DNA of 64,000 nucleotides. Source: Halichondria panicea. Lineage: Eukaryota; Porifera; Demospongiae; Suberitida; Halichondriidae. The DNA lies in assembly GCF_963675165.1 (NCBI RefSeq), contig NC_087389.1, forward strand, positions 6,062,621 through 6,126,620. The letters run 5' to 3'. How positions within the stretch are numbered: the stretch's first letter is position 1; each line of letters opens with the position of its first letter. Below are positions 22,691 through 33,214 of the stretch, one piece after another. The notes under the pieces are model-generated. The model ran no database searches. It saw only the letters and a list, made by a program, of their open reading frames with translations, and was not told the DNA's origin. A program made the translations under genes and the position numbers.

Positions 22691-22865
22691 ACAACAATTT
22701 GTTATAATTATGTTGGAGAACAATAAATACTGTAATAGTGCTGCTCACAAGCATCACTTACAGGAAGATAGACTCTTTAAGCCTGCACTCAGTATTGTAT
22801 TTATTCTTGCTTTTCTCTCGTTTCTGATCCACGTAGCACCAGCAAAAGTCAAAAGTAGGGAGGGA

Positions 22866-22945
22866 GGGGGAGAGGCTGGTGTTTTATTCATTTCCGTTTA
22901 CCCTAAAAAGGGAAATGAATAAAACACCAGCCCCGCCCCCTCCCA
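22866..22945. repeat. Palindromic repeat, family P1, copy 2
   Basis: Inverted arms around GGTGTTTTATTCATTTCC and GGAAATGAATAAAACACC, the same family as 2461-2540. Confidence 0.8.
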
Positions 22946-23252
22946 CTAGAGTTGCAACAGAGCTATAAATTACTGTGGTTGCAAGGCTCTGCTAATGCAC
23001 ACTTGAACTTTTGGCATAGATGTTTTTAACAACAATGATGGTCATTCATTACCCACTCCTTGAGTTTTTGCATGCTTTATCATGTGTATAAAACTTTATG
23101 TTATACAAGCTATAAAGTGGATGTGCATATGAGCATGACCTCCTATAAACTACTGCATAATTATAGTCTTCTTAAGTTACAGCTCTCCCTCCCCATGTAG
23201 GGCAAGCGTCCGATAGCTCAGAGCAAGGGTTTGTCTTTATCTCACTCCTATA

Positions 23253-24225
23253 GTGGTGGACATGCTCAACACCATCCTGCAAGAGACCATCACACTCTCC
23301 AAGGGTGATCGAGTAGCAAGTGCCCGAGCTGCCATTATTGTCTTTGTTCTCTGTACGATTATATTCTTTGGCCCGTTAACGATTGGCCATTATGTCTATC
23401 TCTGCATAGCAAGAAAAAATCCAGTCAGTTTTATTACATCTCTCCTTGAAATTATGGGAGTGCTTTTCTTTTTTTATGGCAACAATAATTATCACAAGTA
23501 TTATCAACAGCTGGAGAATTGAGTTAGGTTGTGACTCGACTCTCAATGCGTCATAATCAAATAGCAGCTGCATGCTTTCTCTTTGGGAATGTCTCTAATC
23601 ATGTTCAGATAGTTCCGTCAGTTCTGAAAAAGTTGTTAAAGTTGCTGAAGAGAAAACAACAAAATGTGAAGAAAACAAGATCACCTGATTGGTACACTGC
23701 ATGCACTGCGCTTGATTTGATCATGATGTTTATCAAGATCAACACCATCTACTCGGCTATTGTTGGGATGACACAATCCACTGATTTCTGCAGCAGCACT
23801 GAAGTTGCTGCAAGCTCAGTTTTCCTGTCCTTCTGTGTTCTATACTGGGAATTGCTAGCGAGTTAATCGATGCTTTGGATACGAATTTAAAGAGCAACAA
23901 ACGATAAGTCAATAATTTAATGGTAACTATCGGCATGATTCTTATTGTCACTATTTGCCTTCCCTTTTATTTACTGGCCGATAATTTCCAGCCTCTCGAT
24001 TGTGCGTTCAGTTATGACACTATTGTTGCTAATGTGACCATCAGCACAACCACATGCAACCGGACGGCCAACAGTGGAGTTAGACTGGGGTTTACCCTAA
24101 CCACGCTTATTATCGTCCTCATCTTCTCCGGTGTTTATTTCTATCATGTTCGATTAGCTGAAATAAATCGAAAGAAGCTGAAGAGTAACATTGTTATAAT
24201 TACTGGGAAAGAAACAGTGGTGTAG
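23253..24225 (+). pseudogene. Multi-pass membrane protein, broken
   Basis: Three consecutive plus-strand frames (23253-23522, 23531-23866, 23920-24225) look like parts of one intronless gene. The first has two hydrophobic segments (AAIIVFVLCTIIFFGP and FITSLLEIMGVLFFFYG); the second has an Arg/Lys-rich loop (KKLLKLLKRKQQNVKK) and two more (LDLIMMFIKINTIYSAIVG, SSVFLSFCVLYWELLA); the third begins with VTIGMILIVTICLPFYLLAD, has an extracellular-type loop with Cys and N-glycosylation sites (NVTIS, NRTAN), and ends with another segment and a basic tail. Six or seven membrane spans in total are likely. I do not recognise the family. The frame breaks near 23520 and 23866 indicate a decayed gene, or errors. 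Confidence 0.5.
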
Positions 24226-24311
24226 AATTTTATATGTTGTATTGTCATTAAATTATGCTGTGTCTCAGAATTAACTATTATTAAATCAGGAGAATAGCTA
24301 TACATAAAGTA

Positions 24312-24371
24312 GCCTCGACTCCAGCCCCTTGAATAGTGGCCTTTTTCAGCGGCTTGGAATCGAGGCTATAC
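24312..24371. repeat. Short hairpin repeat
   Basis: TAGCCTCGACTCCAGCC at the left is the near reverse complement of GGCTTGGAATCGAGGCTA at the right. Related arms occur at about 22390-22447 and 41410. Confidence 0.65.
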
Positions 24372-24598
24372 ATAAAGCTAATTAATTTTTTATACAAACA
24401 TAATTTTAAATGATTCTAATAATTATGTAGGTCTGCAGTACTGCAAGTGATAAGGTATGAAGTGGTGTGGTCCATAATGTGCCAATTTAATATATATTAT
24501 ATATATCACTCCTAAAAGTGGTGGGGCTGGTGTTGTAGGTACACTGTTATAGGAATGCTATGAACTTTACGTTATGGTTAGAACATGGGCATGAGGTA

Positions 24599-26712
24599 CA
24601 CAGCCAAAAATCCACGGGCCGTTTCATGCCTGTTACGGGCCCGTTACAGGTATAAATCCACGTGGTGTATTCAACTGTTTGGTTAGGTACTGTTTAGCAG
24701 CCTGTGGATTTCAGCATGTAATCAGCCGTGGAACGGGCTGTAAGCAGTCTGAGCACGGCCTGTAAGCAGCCCTATATGTTCTCAGTTAGTTCCGGTTTGC
24801 TTTTATACAGTTAAAAGCTGAGTTTGGCATGAATAATTCAACGAAGTGTTAAAATTTTTAAGAAACAAACATAGCCAGACAGTTCGACAGTTTACAACAC
24901 TAATAGGAATGTTTCTTCTAGTGCTTGTGCTGCTCGAGTGTGTCACTGTGTGTATAAAGAAGACACGTGAATAATGGTTGGAAAGAAAATAATGTTTCTT
25001 ACATTTATAAATTTTCTGTTTGACTGTTTGTACTACCAGCCATGTCCTCTGTCACACTGTGTGTATAAAGAAGACATGTGAATATCGTTGCAAAGAAAAT
25101 AATGTTTCTTACCAATATAATGTGTTGTTCGACTGTTCGTACTGTCCACAGACCAGCCATGTCCTCTGTCACTGTGTATATAGTGAATATCGTTGCAAAG
25201 AAAATAATGTTTCTTACCAATATAATGTGTTGTTTGACTGTTCGTACTGTCCACAGACCAGCCATGTCCTCTGTCACTGTGTATAATTATAGTGAATATC
25301 GTTGCAAAGAAAATAATGTTTCTTACCAATATAATGTGTTGTTCGACTGTTCGTACTGTCCACAGACCAGCCATGTCCTCTGTCACTGTGTATATAGTGA
25401 ATATGGTTGCAAAGAAAATAATGTTTCTTACCATTATACATTTTTTGTTTGACTGTTTGTACTGTCACAGACCAGCCATGTCCACAGCCAGTAACTTAAC
25501 TAAAGCAAAACACAAACAAAGTTTTTATAATTATTATGAATGATTGCTTACCTGCCAAATTCTGATAGTTCCTAAAGTATAGGTGTGTCTACGATGCTGT
25601 AATTAGACCAACCAATGTAAACGACAATAATTATTATTGTAAAATACCTTCTGGTCATGATGGGTTGAAATCATTGATGGCATGAGCATTCCAATTTATA
25701 TATGTACATCTGTATGTGTGCATCAGTACACGAGTTTAAAGTGAGTTAAATAATTATTAATTGGCTCACATTCTCAAGTAGTGTGACAAGGAACCTCAAT
25801 CTCTCGAGCTCAATCAGTACAGTAATGATGACATAGACACAGGTACATCTGTGTGTGCATACGTACGTAAACGAGTTCGAGTAAGTGAGTCAATAATAGA
25901 ACCTGAATCTTGAGCTCGTAAAGTAATGATGACACAATATCATAGGTATACATTTTATATACCTCGTACTCACTTATATAGTAGTCGTTGTAGAGGTCCT
26001 TTTTAGATGTGTATTCCTATACATAAGCAGCATATTGACCAACATTTTAAAAACCAGCTGAGCACTCACTTATATTAAACGTTGTAGAAGAAGTCAACAA
26101 CCTGCGTCAGAGGCAACCAGATCTGCAATACGAAATAACTCCGTCAACATAACTATTTATACATTACCACATACGCACACCTTGTAGCCTATAGAGCTAG
26201 ACTCCTAGAGACAGTGAAAGAAGAATTGCAGAGACATCTAGCAGCTGACAATGGACAGAAGTGAGTATTAATTAGACCTACTATACTAGCTCCTTATTTA
26301 GACTCTACTTACTTCCTCTCTCTCTCTTTTCTTGCTAGCTGGCCTTGGCAGTCAGCTCCATAAATAATATAATTACTCCATCCATCCTTTAAAGCTGCAA
26401 CTGAACGAGAACATCAAACTGAAGCACCTTTTCAGTCTCTTGGTGGATTTCGTAGCTAAGCAACTTTCTCTCTGCGCATGCGCATACACTGGCTGCACAG
26501 GCTGTAAGCAGGACGTGGGTGGTACAGGCTGAAACAGGCCTGTTATTTACGGTCCGTATTCAGGACAGGATGTACGTGCTGTAACAGGCCTGTGGTTCCA
26601 GGATGTAAGCGGGCCGTGGGCGATTACATCCGCATACAGGCCCGTATTCCGGCCTGTATTCAACTGATTTTCCCCACGGGCCTGAAACAGGCCTGTGGAT
26701 TTTTGGCTGTGT
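24599..26712. mobile_element. Non-autonomous TIR element of about 2.1 kb
   Basis: The left end CACAGCCAAAAATCCAC is matched inverted by GTGGATTTTTGGCTGTG at the right end (ending at 26712). Both ends are flanked by TA. Inside each end are many short G/C-rich subrepeats with CAGGCCTGT and GGCCGT motifs (24615-24780 and 26490-26700), in opposite orientations. No transposase frame is present. The interior carries the tandem array at 24955-25490. The TA flank would fit a Tc1/mariner-like or related superfamily, but without a transposase I leave it unclassified. Confidence 0.65.
24955..25490. repeat. Tandem array with a period of 105-109 bp
   Basis: About five copies of a unit containing GACCAGCCATGTCCTCTGTC and AAGAAAATAATGTTTCTTAC. 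The word GACCAGCC starts at 25151, 25256 and 25365, giving periods of 105 and 109. The AAGAAAATAATGTTTCTT part is itself palindromic. Long frames on both strands are by-products of the repeat. It lies inside the TIR element. Confidence 0.9.
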
Positions 26713-26790
26713 ATCTATGTGTTATAGTGTCCCAAAGCTCGAGGGCTTTAGCCCGAGGGATGAGGGACACTATAACCATAGATACCGAAT
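26713..26790. repeat. Hairpin adjoining the TIR element
   Basis: ATCTATGTGTTATAGTGTCC is mirrored by GGACACTATAACCATAGAT about 30 bases later, with CTCGAGGG/CCCGAGGG in the centre. Non-coding. Confidence 0.7.
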
Positions 26791-26905
26791 GCACATGTTC
26801 TAACTGATTTAGATCCCAAAAAACCTATTGGCTACTAGAAATGCACTAGCTTAGCAACAGTCAACCTAGCAACTGCATCATTATTCTTTTGAAAACTAAT
26901 ATCTG

Positions 26906-27420
26906 AGTTGGCATCTCTGTGTCTCTACTAAATCTGTGGTCTCTACTCAAGTCAACCCTGTTCCTCCAGTTTGAAGTTGGCATCTCTGTGTCTCTACTAA
27001 ATCTGTGGTCTCTACTCAAGTCAACCCTGTTCCTTCAGTTTGATGGACAAAAAAATAGTCCTAGCTCCACCCACAAAACGGAAACATCCAGCTCCTCCCC
27101 CAGTTTTGCAGCAAACAAGCCCAGCACACTTCCCAAGAAACGAGCGGCTTGTACTACTCTCACAAAGCGAAAGGGAAGACACCTATAAGCTATAATTTGC
27201 AGCAAACAAGCCCAGCAAACTAGAGCGGCTCCTATACTACTCTTAAACAAAGCGAAAGGAACTTTAGGAAGAAGCCAAAGCTAGAATCCCAGCACTTCCA
27301 TACATCCAGCTCCTCCCCCATGCAGCCTTGCAGCAAAAAAGCACAGCACACTGCCCAAAAAACGAGCGTCTCCTACTACCTTCGAACAAAGCCAAAAAAA
27401 GGAAACTAGAGCTTCTCTCT
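26906..27420. repeat. Two local tandem repeats
   Basis: A 70-base unit (GTTGGCATCTCTGTGTCTCT) occurs twice, starting at 26906 and 26976. It is followed by three degraded copies of a unit of about 110-120 bases with TCCAGCTCCTCCCCC, GCAGCAAACAAGCCCAGCA and AAACGAGCG (starting near 27085, 27195 and 27300). I see no gene. Confidence 0.7.
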
Positions 27421-27620
27421 TTCATTCTAGTTCTGTTATTATAATTATTACTAGACAAAGCATCTAGCTACAATAATTTTTATGTTATTACATGTGTATC
27501 TTCTTGTAAATCACAATACAATGTACAATGTTGTAGTTTGTAGCCCAGAGCAATCTATAGTACCGGAACTATAGCTCATAGTTCCCTGCTAAATACACTC
27601 AAATGGGATCTAAATAATAG

Positions 27621-27757
27621 TTAGACACTGTTTAGGAAGTTTCTACATGATTTAGAAGCCCAAAGGGCTGGTTGTAGTATCCCGAACGCAGTGAGGGTTC
27701 TACTAGCCCTGAGGACTTCTAAATCATGTGGAAACTTCCTAAACAGTGTCTAAGCAT
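27621..27757. repeat. Long inverted repeat, MITE-like
   Basis: Left arm about 27621-27664 (GACACTGTTTAGGAAGTTTC) and right arm about 27708-27757 (GAAACTTCCTAAACAGTGTC) pair over about 45 bases with an interrupted centre. Non-coding. Confidence 0.75.
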
Positions 27758-27759
27758 TT

Positions 27760-28280
27760 TAGATCATAGCAACCATGAGTATTTAGCCAATCAGATTTAA
27801 ATGTTCTTATCTAATCTTTGCTACATGGTTTTCTAAGTGAAGTACAAGATTTTCTATTGAAGTACATGATATTCTAAATTGGATAGAACATTTCCTCTAA
27901 CCAATCAGATTGCAGTATTTATGACAAACATGATCTAATTCCAACTAGGTATTGAAGAGTCTCACACTAGGCCCTGATATATAACATTATTTTTACCTAT
28001 TAATTCTCGAAAAATGTGCTTATTATCAAAAATACAAAAATGCGACATAATCCACCTTCAAGCCAGAAAATGTCGTTATGCAAAACTTAATGTAATGATC
28101 TTTACCAAAAATGGACATTGATGCTAAAAATTATTCTGAGCATAATTTATCAGGGCCTACATTACACACTGTGCATATGGCAAATGACACTATCATTAGT
28201 AACATACAAATCTTGAGTATAAGCAATAAAAATAATGAACAGTTTGTGCTATGCTAATAATTAACTGATGTGTTCCGAGC
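27760..28280. other. Interval without a recognisable gene
   Basis: AT-rich sequence with no exon that I can support. Three near-direct repeats of a TTTTCTA-AAGTACA type occur around 27830-27900. Confidence 0.4.
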
Positions 28281-30488
28281 TTTCACCTTTGACCCTCAGC
28301 GAGTCCCCACCCAACTTGCCATGGGATGGACTTTGACCTGGGCTTGATACTGATTTCATCTCTGTCGGGTTGGCATAGCGACTGTAGTCTGGAAACTCGG
28401 TAATAGTTTTAGAGAACTTGACTTTCGGAGCCGATCTCCTAGCGTCTCTACAGTGTGTGGGCGTGTGTGGGTGGGGGGTAATTTATAAAGAACAGAAATA
28501 ATGCTGCAACTAAAGTGACTGCTATAGTGTACACACACGATTGGTAATACACAGTGACACTAGCAAGTGTATGCAATGGCCGAGTGGTCTCCCAGTAAAG
28601 TGTACGGATAACTCACTCTGTGTGTCTCTGGCTCCTGGAGGACTTCTCACTCTTGCTATCAGCCTGGGCACAGAAATCAAACAATGTAGGTGGCTACTAA
28701 ATAAGTGTATGCTGTTTGTTACATTGAAACCTGTCTATACCCTACAACTAGCCTCTATAATACAGCCAGGTTAATGGGCTCCATAGCATGTGTTTGGACC
28801 TGTGTTAGCAGGCCACCCTCTATAATACAGCCGGGCCCCAAACCTCTGCCCGGTGCATGGCCACTACCAAACAGGTATGATACAGTGCGTACGTAACTCT
28901 ACTGTATTGCACACAAGCTACACACATGTACAGTGTCTCTCACCTCATGTGACTTGCTGTAGAGGCGCTGTATGATAGGAGTGAGGGGAGAGAAGGTTCG
29001 GGTCATACCACCACCACGTTTACGAGCCTCTCCATTAGCATTCATACGCTGAGCTACTGACGTCATCTGCTTCCTGTGTGTGTGTGGGGGGGTGTGTGGT
29101 GGGAGGGTGGGTGTGTGTGTGTGTGTGTGGTGGGAGGGTGTGTGCGTGTGTGTGGTGGGAGGGGGTGTGTGTGGGGGGGAGGGTGTGTGTGTGCGAGGGT
29201 GTGCGTGTGAGTGTGTGTGTGTGTGGGGGGGGTGCAGTCATAGTGTGCGTATAGGTACCTAATTATAATTCAAGCACGGACATGTTGCAGCAGTTGAACA
29301 TCTTTCAGCAGCCATAACTTTAGTACTGTGACCCTAATTTCAAAAATTTGATGATTTTCTGAAAGCTTAGAAAGTGACCAAAATATTAATGATGTATTTC
29401 AATCCAATATTTAGGTATGGCCATAATTCAACTTTGAACCCTGGGCTATTATTACATGGTATCGTGCTAAATCTGTCATCTCCCAAATATCTGATACTAT
29501 TTGAAAAGTCTTTTTCTAAGCTTTCGGAAAATCATAAAATTGAATCCACGGAATTCAAGTTATGGCGACTGAACGAGTCCACTAACCAATTGATTAAACG
29601 GGGGACATGTACATGTAGTACATACCTGCACATTAATTTATACTATTCACTCACTCTAACACTTCTTGGGGGGTGGCTGTTCGATAGTCAATGGTATTAT
29701 GGTCCTCCCCTTTATCTGCCGCCTCATGACCTCTGTCCTTTGACCCTCACAACCTCTTGTTAGCGGCAGGATCCGGGGGTACAGGGAGACGATTGGAGGA
29801 TCGTTTAGGGGTAGTGGGTGGTTCAGGGGGCGTCTTCCGCACAGGTACTTGACCCCTGCTGGGGGGAGGGGGTTGATAATTCACTTTTGGCATCATTTGA
29901 TAGGATATAAAGAGAGCTACAGAAAACTCTATTTATGACAATTACCGTATACGCTTGATCAGGAGCCGCGGCTACTAAATGTTTCATTTTGCTGGAAGAG
30001 GAGGCTACAATTCAAGAGAGGCCACGTACTGTTCAAGAGCGGCGTTTATTAGCTCCAAAATATTTAGTTAAATTGTTGTTTATAAACTTGAACTCTGTCA
30101 TGAGAAAGTCTTTGTGAAGCACTAACAAGCTGCTACTTGTAGCTACATACATGTAGCTAGCTGCTGGTAATAATTGTTTTTGGCTGCCACATGCAGAAAT
30201 GCTAGAGTCAAAGTTCACTGAGGCTACTATTTGAGAGCGGCTACTAAATGTTTCATTTTGCTAGCAAGGGAGGCTACTATTTGAGTGCGTCCTTTATACA
30301 AGAGCGGCCTCTGATCGAGCATATACGGTAATACAAGAGTGCTCTTGTTTGATAAAATTGGGTCAAATGGACCACGGATAATTACTAACTTTGGGCACAA
30401 AATAATTTCTGAGATACACCCACGGTTATATATACAAACACAAGGAAATAATTACGTGTGTAGAATAATCATTACAGAGTGATTGCAC

Positions 30489-30718
30489 TTACTTCTTATT
30501 GGCTGATGGTGCAGTAGCCCCTCCCCCTCCAGTGGGCGGAGTGTCCTGGTTCATGTGCAGTATTGATGCCATGAGGTCGACGTGATGTTCCCTCATCTTA
30601 GTCAGTCTCTCCTCGTGACTAGTCAGCAGTTTAGTAATGGCAGATTCATGCTCTTTCTCTAGACTGGAGAATGCATCTCGTAACTGTCCATTCTCCTTCT
30701 GTACACTGAGGGGGTGGG
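30489..30718 (-). other. Coiled-coil exon of copy C
   Basis: The exon encodes KENGQLRDAFSSLEKEHESA followed by ITKLLTSHEERLTKMREHHV and a Gly/Pro-rich tail, ending in a phase-2 donor AA/GTAAGT. It has clear heptads. The same exon in copy B has Arg for Gly in the first stretch and Thr for Arg near the end. Listed separately because it is the best-conserved exon among the copies. Confidence 0.6.
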
Positions 30719-30808
30719 GTGGGTGTGGCAAGGGGGAGGGGCTTATTACAGTAACAGTGCAGACAATTGAGTGGTGTAGTTAGGTTATCAACAATTAAAT
30801 ATCGAATA

Positions 30809-31021
30809 CCGTATAGCGGGTAATTTTCGTGGGGGCAAAATATTCGTGGTTTTCGTGATTGAACACTAGCTGGACCACGAATATTTTACCGACGAATGAA
30901 GCGACCTTGACCACCTTTACCTGCAGTGAAAGCAGCAACTACGAACATACTATCCACAAAGTGACTAAATATTGCTCAACCACGAATATTTTGCTCCCCG
31001 AAAATTACCGGCTATACGGTA
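30809..31021. mobile_element. MITE with CCGTATAGCGGGT termini
   Basis: A 213-base element with TIRs of about 45 bases: CCGTATAGCGGGTAATTTTC at the left, GAAAATTACCGGCTATACGG at the right, flanked by TA. Members or parts occur at about 245-285, 6415-6560, 14397-14575, 20040, 41524-41690 and 53940-54122. At 6415 only the right part remains. No coding capacity. Confidence 0.8.
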
Positions 31022-31298
31022 GACACTAGCAGTAGCAATTCTCCCAGTGACACACTCTCATACAGACTTGCACACACACCACCATACACACACACTACAC
31101 AATCCCTAATTAAAGGCCCTCCACTTACATAGCGAGCTGCTCGGCCATGTGTGTCAGTTCTCCGGAGAGTGCCCAACAAGTCTCGTACATCATGAGATAG
31201 TGGACACAGATATTCTGACCCATAGCATCGGCCCAATCCACCGGCTTCTGGTTCTCCCTGTCCGTGTGGACCATGCTGTAGCCAAAGTCCATAAGCAG

Positions 31299-31299
<1 letters not shown>

Positions 31300-31349
<50 letters not shown>

Positions 31350-31400
31350 GGGGGGTGCATGTGTGTGTATGTGTGTGTATGTGGGTGGTGTGTGTGGGGT
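31300..31400. repeat. (GT)n microsatellite
   Basis: GT tract in the intron of synphilin-like copy C, equivalent to 560-776 and 6838-6956. Confidence 0.9.
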
Positions 31401-32624
31401 AGGGGAGTGATACAGCTAGACTTAGAAACTAAAAACATGATTGCATTTTTTCAGTTATCGTTGCTATAGCTATGCGATACACACGTTTCAGACTTGAGCA
31501 AGCACTTATTACACTAACAGCACATACCCACTCACACATCCGCCCACTCACCTGTCGACAGTCGAGGTGTCCTCCCTGTGCTGCAAAGTGGGCGGGGGTC
31601 ACACCAGACTCATCCAGTATCTCCGTCACTTCCGACTGTTTGTTCCTCTTCTTGACTGTCTTGAGAAGCCACTCAAGGCACTTGACATGTGACACTCCAC
31701 TGAACCACCTAGTGGAGGGGGAAATGGTAGTCAATTATTAGGAGACTGAACACAAAATTGCAAAATAATATTCTCAATTTTCAAACACAATTAATTTTAT
31801 GATAGCGGGTTATTTTCAAGGCATTAATTTTTCTCAGATTGCCCAAACTAAACATTCGATGATATACAGAAATGTCGGTGTCAAACGAACAACCAGTAAC
31901 TGCCTATTAGTAAGTGTTCCCTGTACCTGTATAGCGAGCATGGCGGGTATGGTGAATGAGTCATCTGGTATCTGCAGTGCGGAGGAGGGCAGTCCACTCT
32001 CCACTAGGAACTGTATGATGGGCAGGCGGCCACGGAGGGCAGTCTTGTGGGCCAGACAGAAGTGGTGCTCGTTACTACCGTACGTGTCCACCTCGTGACT
32101 GCTCAACATGTGATGCTATGTGGGGGGTAGGACCATTTCCAGTCCAACAAAACACGAGAGAATAGTGAAATCCTCGAGCTCTTTGAGAGGACAGGCATCC
32201 AGTTTAGCCCTCATACCTGCAGTGGGAAAACAAGAGTCTCAATTAAAGTGGATTAATCAATACATGTATAGGTACAGTGTAGGCAGGCCTTCATACTTGT
32301 GTACTAAGCAAAGCAATTAGTGAAGGAGCTTGTACATTAAAGAGCCCTAACAGATAGTTAACGCATGGAAACAGTACAGTACATGCACAGACTATAATTA
32401 TGTAATACAATGTTTCTGATACCAATTAACAATTTCCAACAATATCCTTCAGCTCATGAGGACAGTGAACGTTGCATCAAATAAACAGGAAAGCTGGAGC
32501 CTCCAAAATGCACGATTTACATATTGATTATTTAGCCTACTTGAATAAACAGTATTGAACATGTCACTAGAGAATTAGCTGCTTCCTCTGAATGTGAGGT
32601 GACTTGTGTTGAGTTATTACTCAC

Positions 32625-32851
32625 CCTGACAGCCCGGGGTGTTGAGACAGTAAGTACCATTAGAACAGATGGAGTCATCTTCTCTACACTCATCAATATC
32701 TGGTGGGCCAGGGTGAGTCACACTGTGTACTAGTGCAAGCCAGTCTCCTCACCTGTACAAGATCCCTCCACCTCCTCATATCCCAGGGCACACTCCTTAC
32801 AGCTGTCAGCCCCCGGACCACCACACTCTTTCAGGCATGCCTTATCACACA
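32625..32851 (-). pseudogene. CRELD-like two-exon fragment
   Basis: Exon 32851-32753 encodes CDKACLKECGGPGADSCKEC and ALGYEEVEGSCT, a furin-like cysteine repeat. Exon 32699-32625 begins DIDECREDDSICSNGTYC, a calcium-binding EGF repeat. The junction is phase 1 on both sides. Order and spacing match the C-terminal half of CRELD proteins, where GxxCKxCxxGYxxxxxxC is followed by DIDEC. CRELD2 is an endoplasmic-reticulum stress-inducible protein. No WE domain, signal peptide or other exons are seen nearby, so this is a partial copy. Confidence 0.55.
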
Positions 32852-33214
32852 CTGCATGGATGCAGGTGTGTGTGGGGGTGTGTGCGTAGGGGGGGGGGGG
32901 GGGGCTGTGAAAGTAAATAGTTAATCAGTGCAGCTTGGCCGGAATAGCCAGGTGGCTATTTTTCAGACAATATAGCCATGGCTAAAAAGCGGTCTCTACC
33001 TCGAATATAATGACTAATTTTGCAGTTCTGTCTCCAATGAACAATTAATTTATGCTCTCTATCTGCTAGACCTCACCTAAAATGTAATATTCAGCCGTAT
33101 AAAATGACATCAAAAACCTAGTTTGGGCAGCCAGCACTGGCCAGTATACAGTGGCTGCATTTCAGAGTAGCAATCCGTGCCAGACCAAATTAATGGCCGG
33201 TATGTTGAGGTGGC

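Larger units (their letters stand above)
28285..32097 (-). pseudogene. Synphilin-1-like gene, copy C with premature stop
   Basis: Exons in transcription order: ankyrin 32097-31929; ankyrin about 31695-31555 (KCLEWLLKTVKKRN, SGVTPAHFAAQGGHLDC); about 31300-31130 (MDFGYSMVHTDRENQ, CVHYLMMYETCWALSGEL); coiled coil about 30715-30492; proline-rich 29858-29655; about 29073-28948 (KQMTSVAQRMNANGEARKR, TFSPLTPIIQRLYSKSHE); about 28665-28618 (ADSKSEKSSRSQRHTE); and about 28467-28285 (RRSAPKVKFSKTITEFPDYS, ending at a donor). Phases agree between consecutive 3' exons. The proline-rich exon has an in-frame TGA at 29747-29749 where copy B has an Arg codon. The start exon and the final exon are missing. 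It shows the full 3' exon order but is unlikely to be functional. Confidence 0.6.

Noticed and set aside
25005-25468. Overlapping frames of up to 133 codons on both strands
   Set aside because: They arise from the 105-109 bp tandem array; the repeat unit happens to lack stops in some frames.
25078-25490. Tandem array considered as a CRISPR array
   Set aside because: The units are head-to-tail copies without unique spacers, the period is over 100 bp, and the DNA is eukaryotic.
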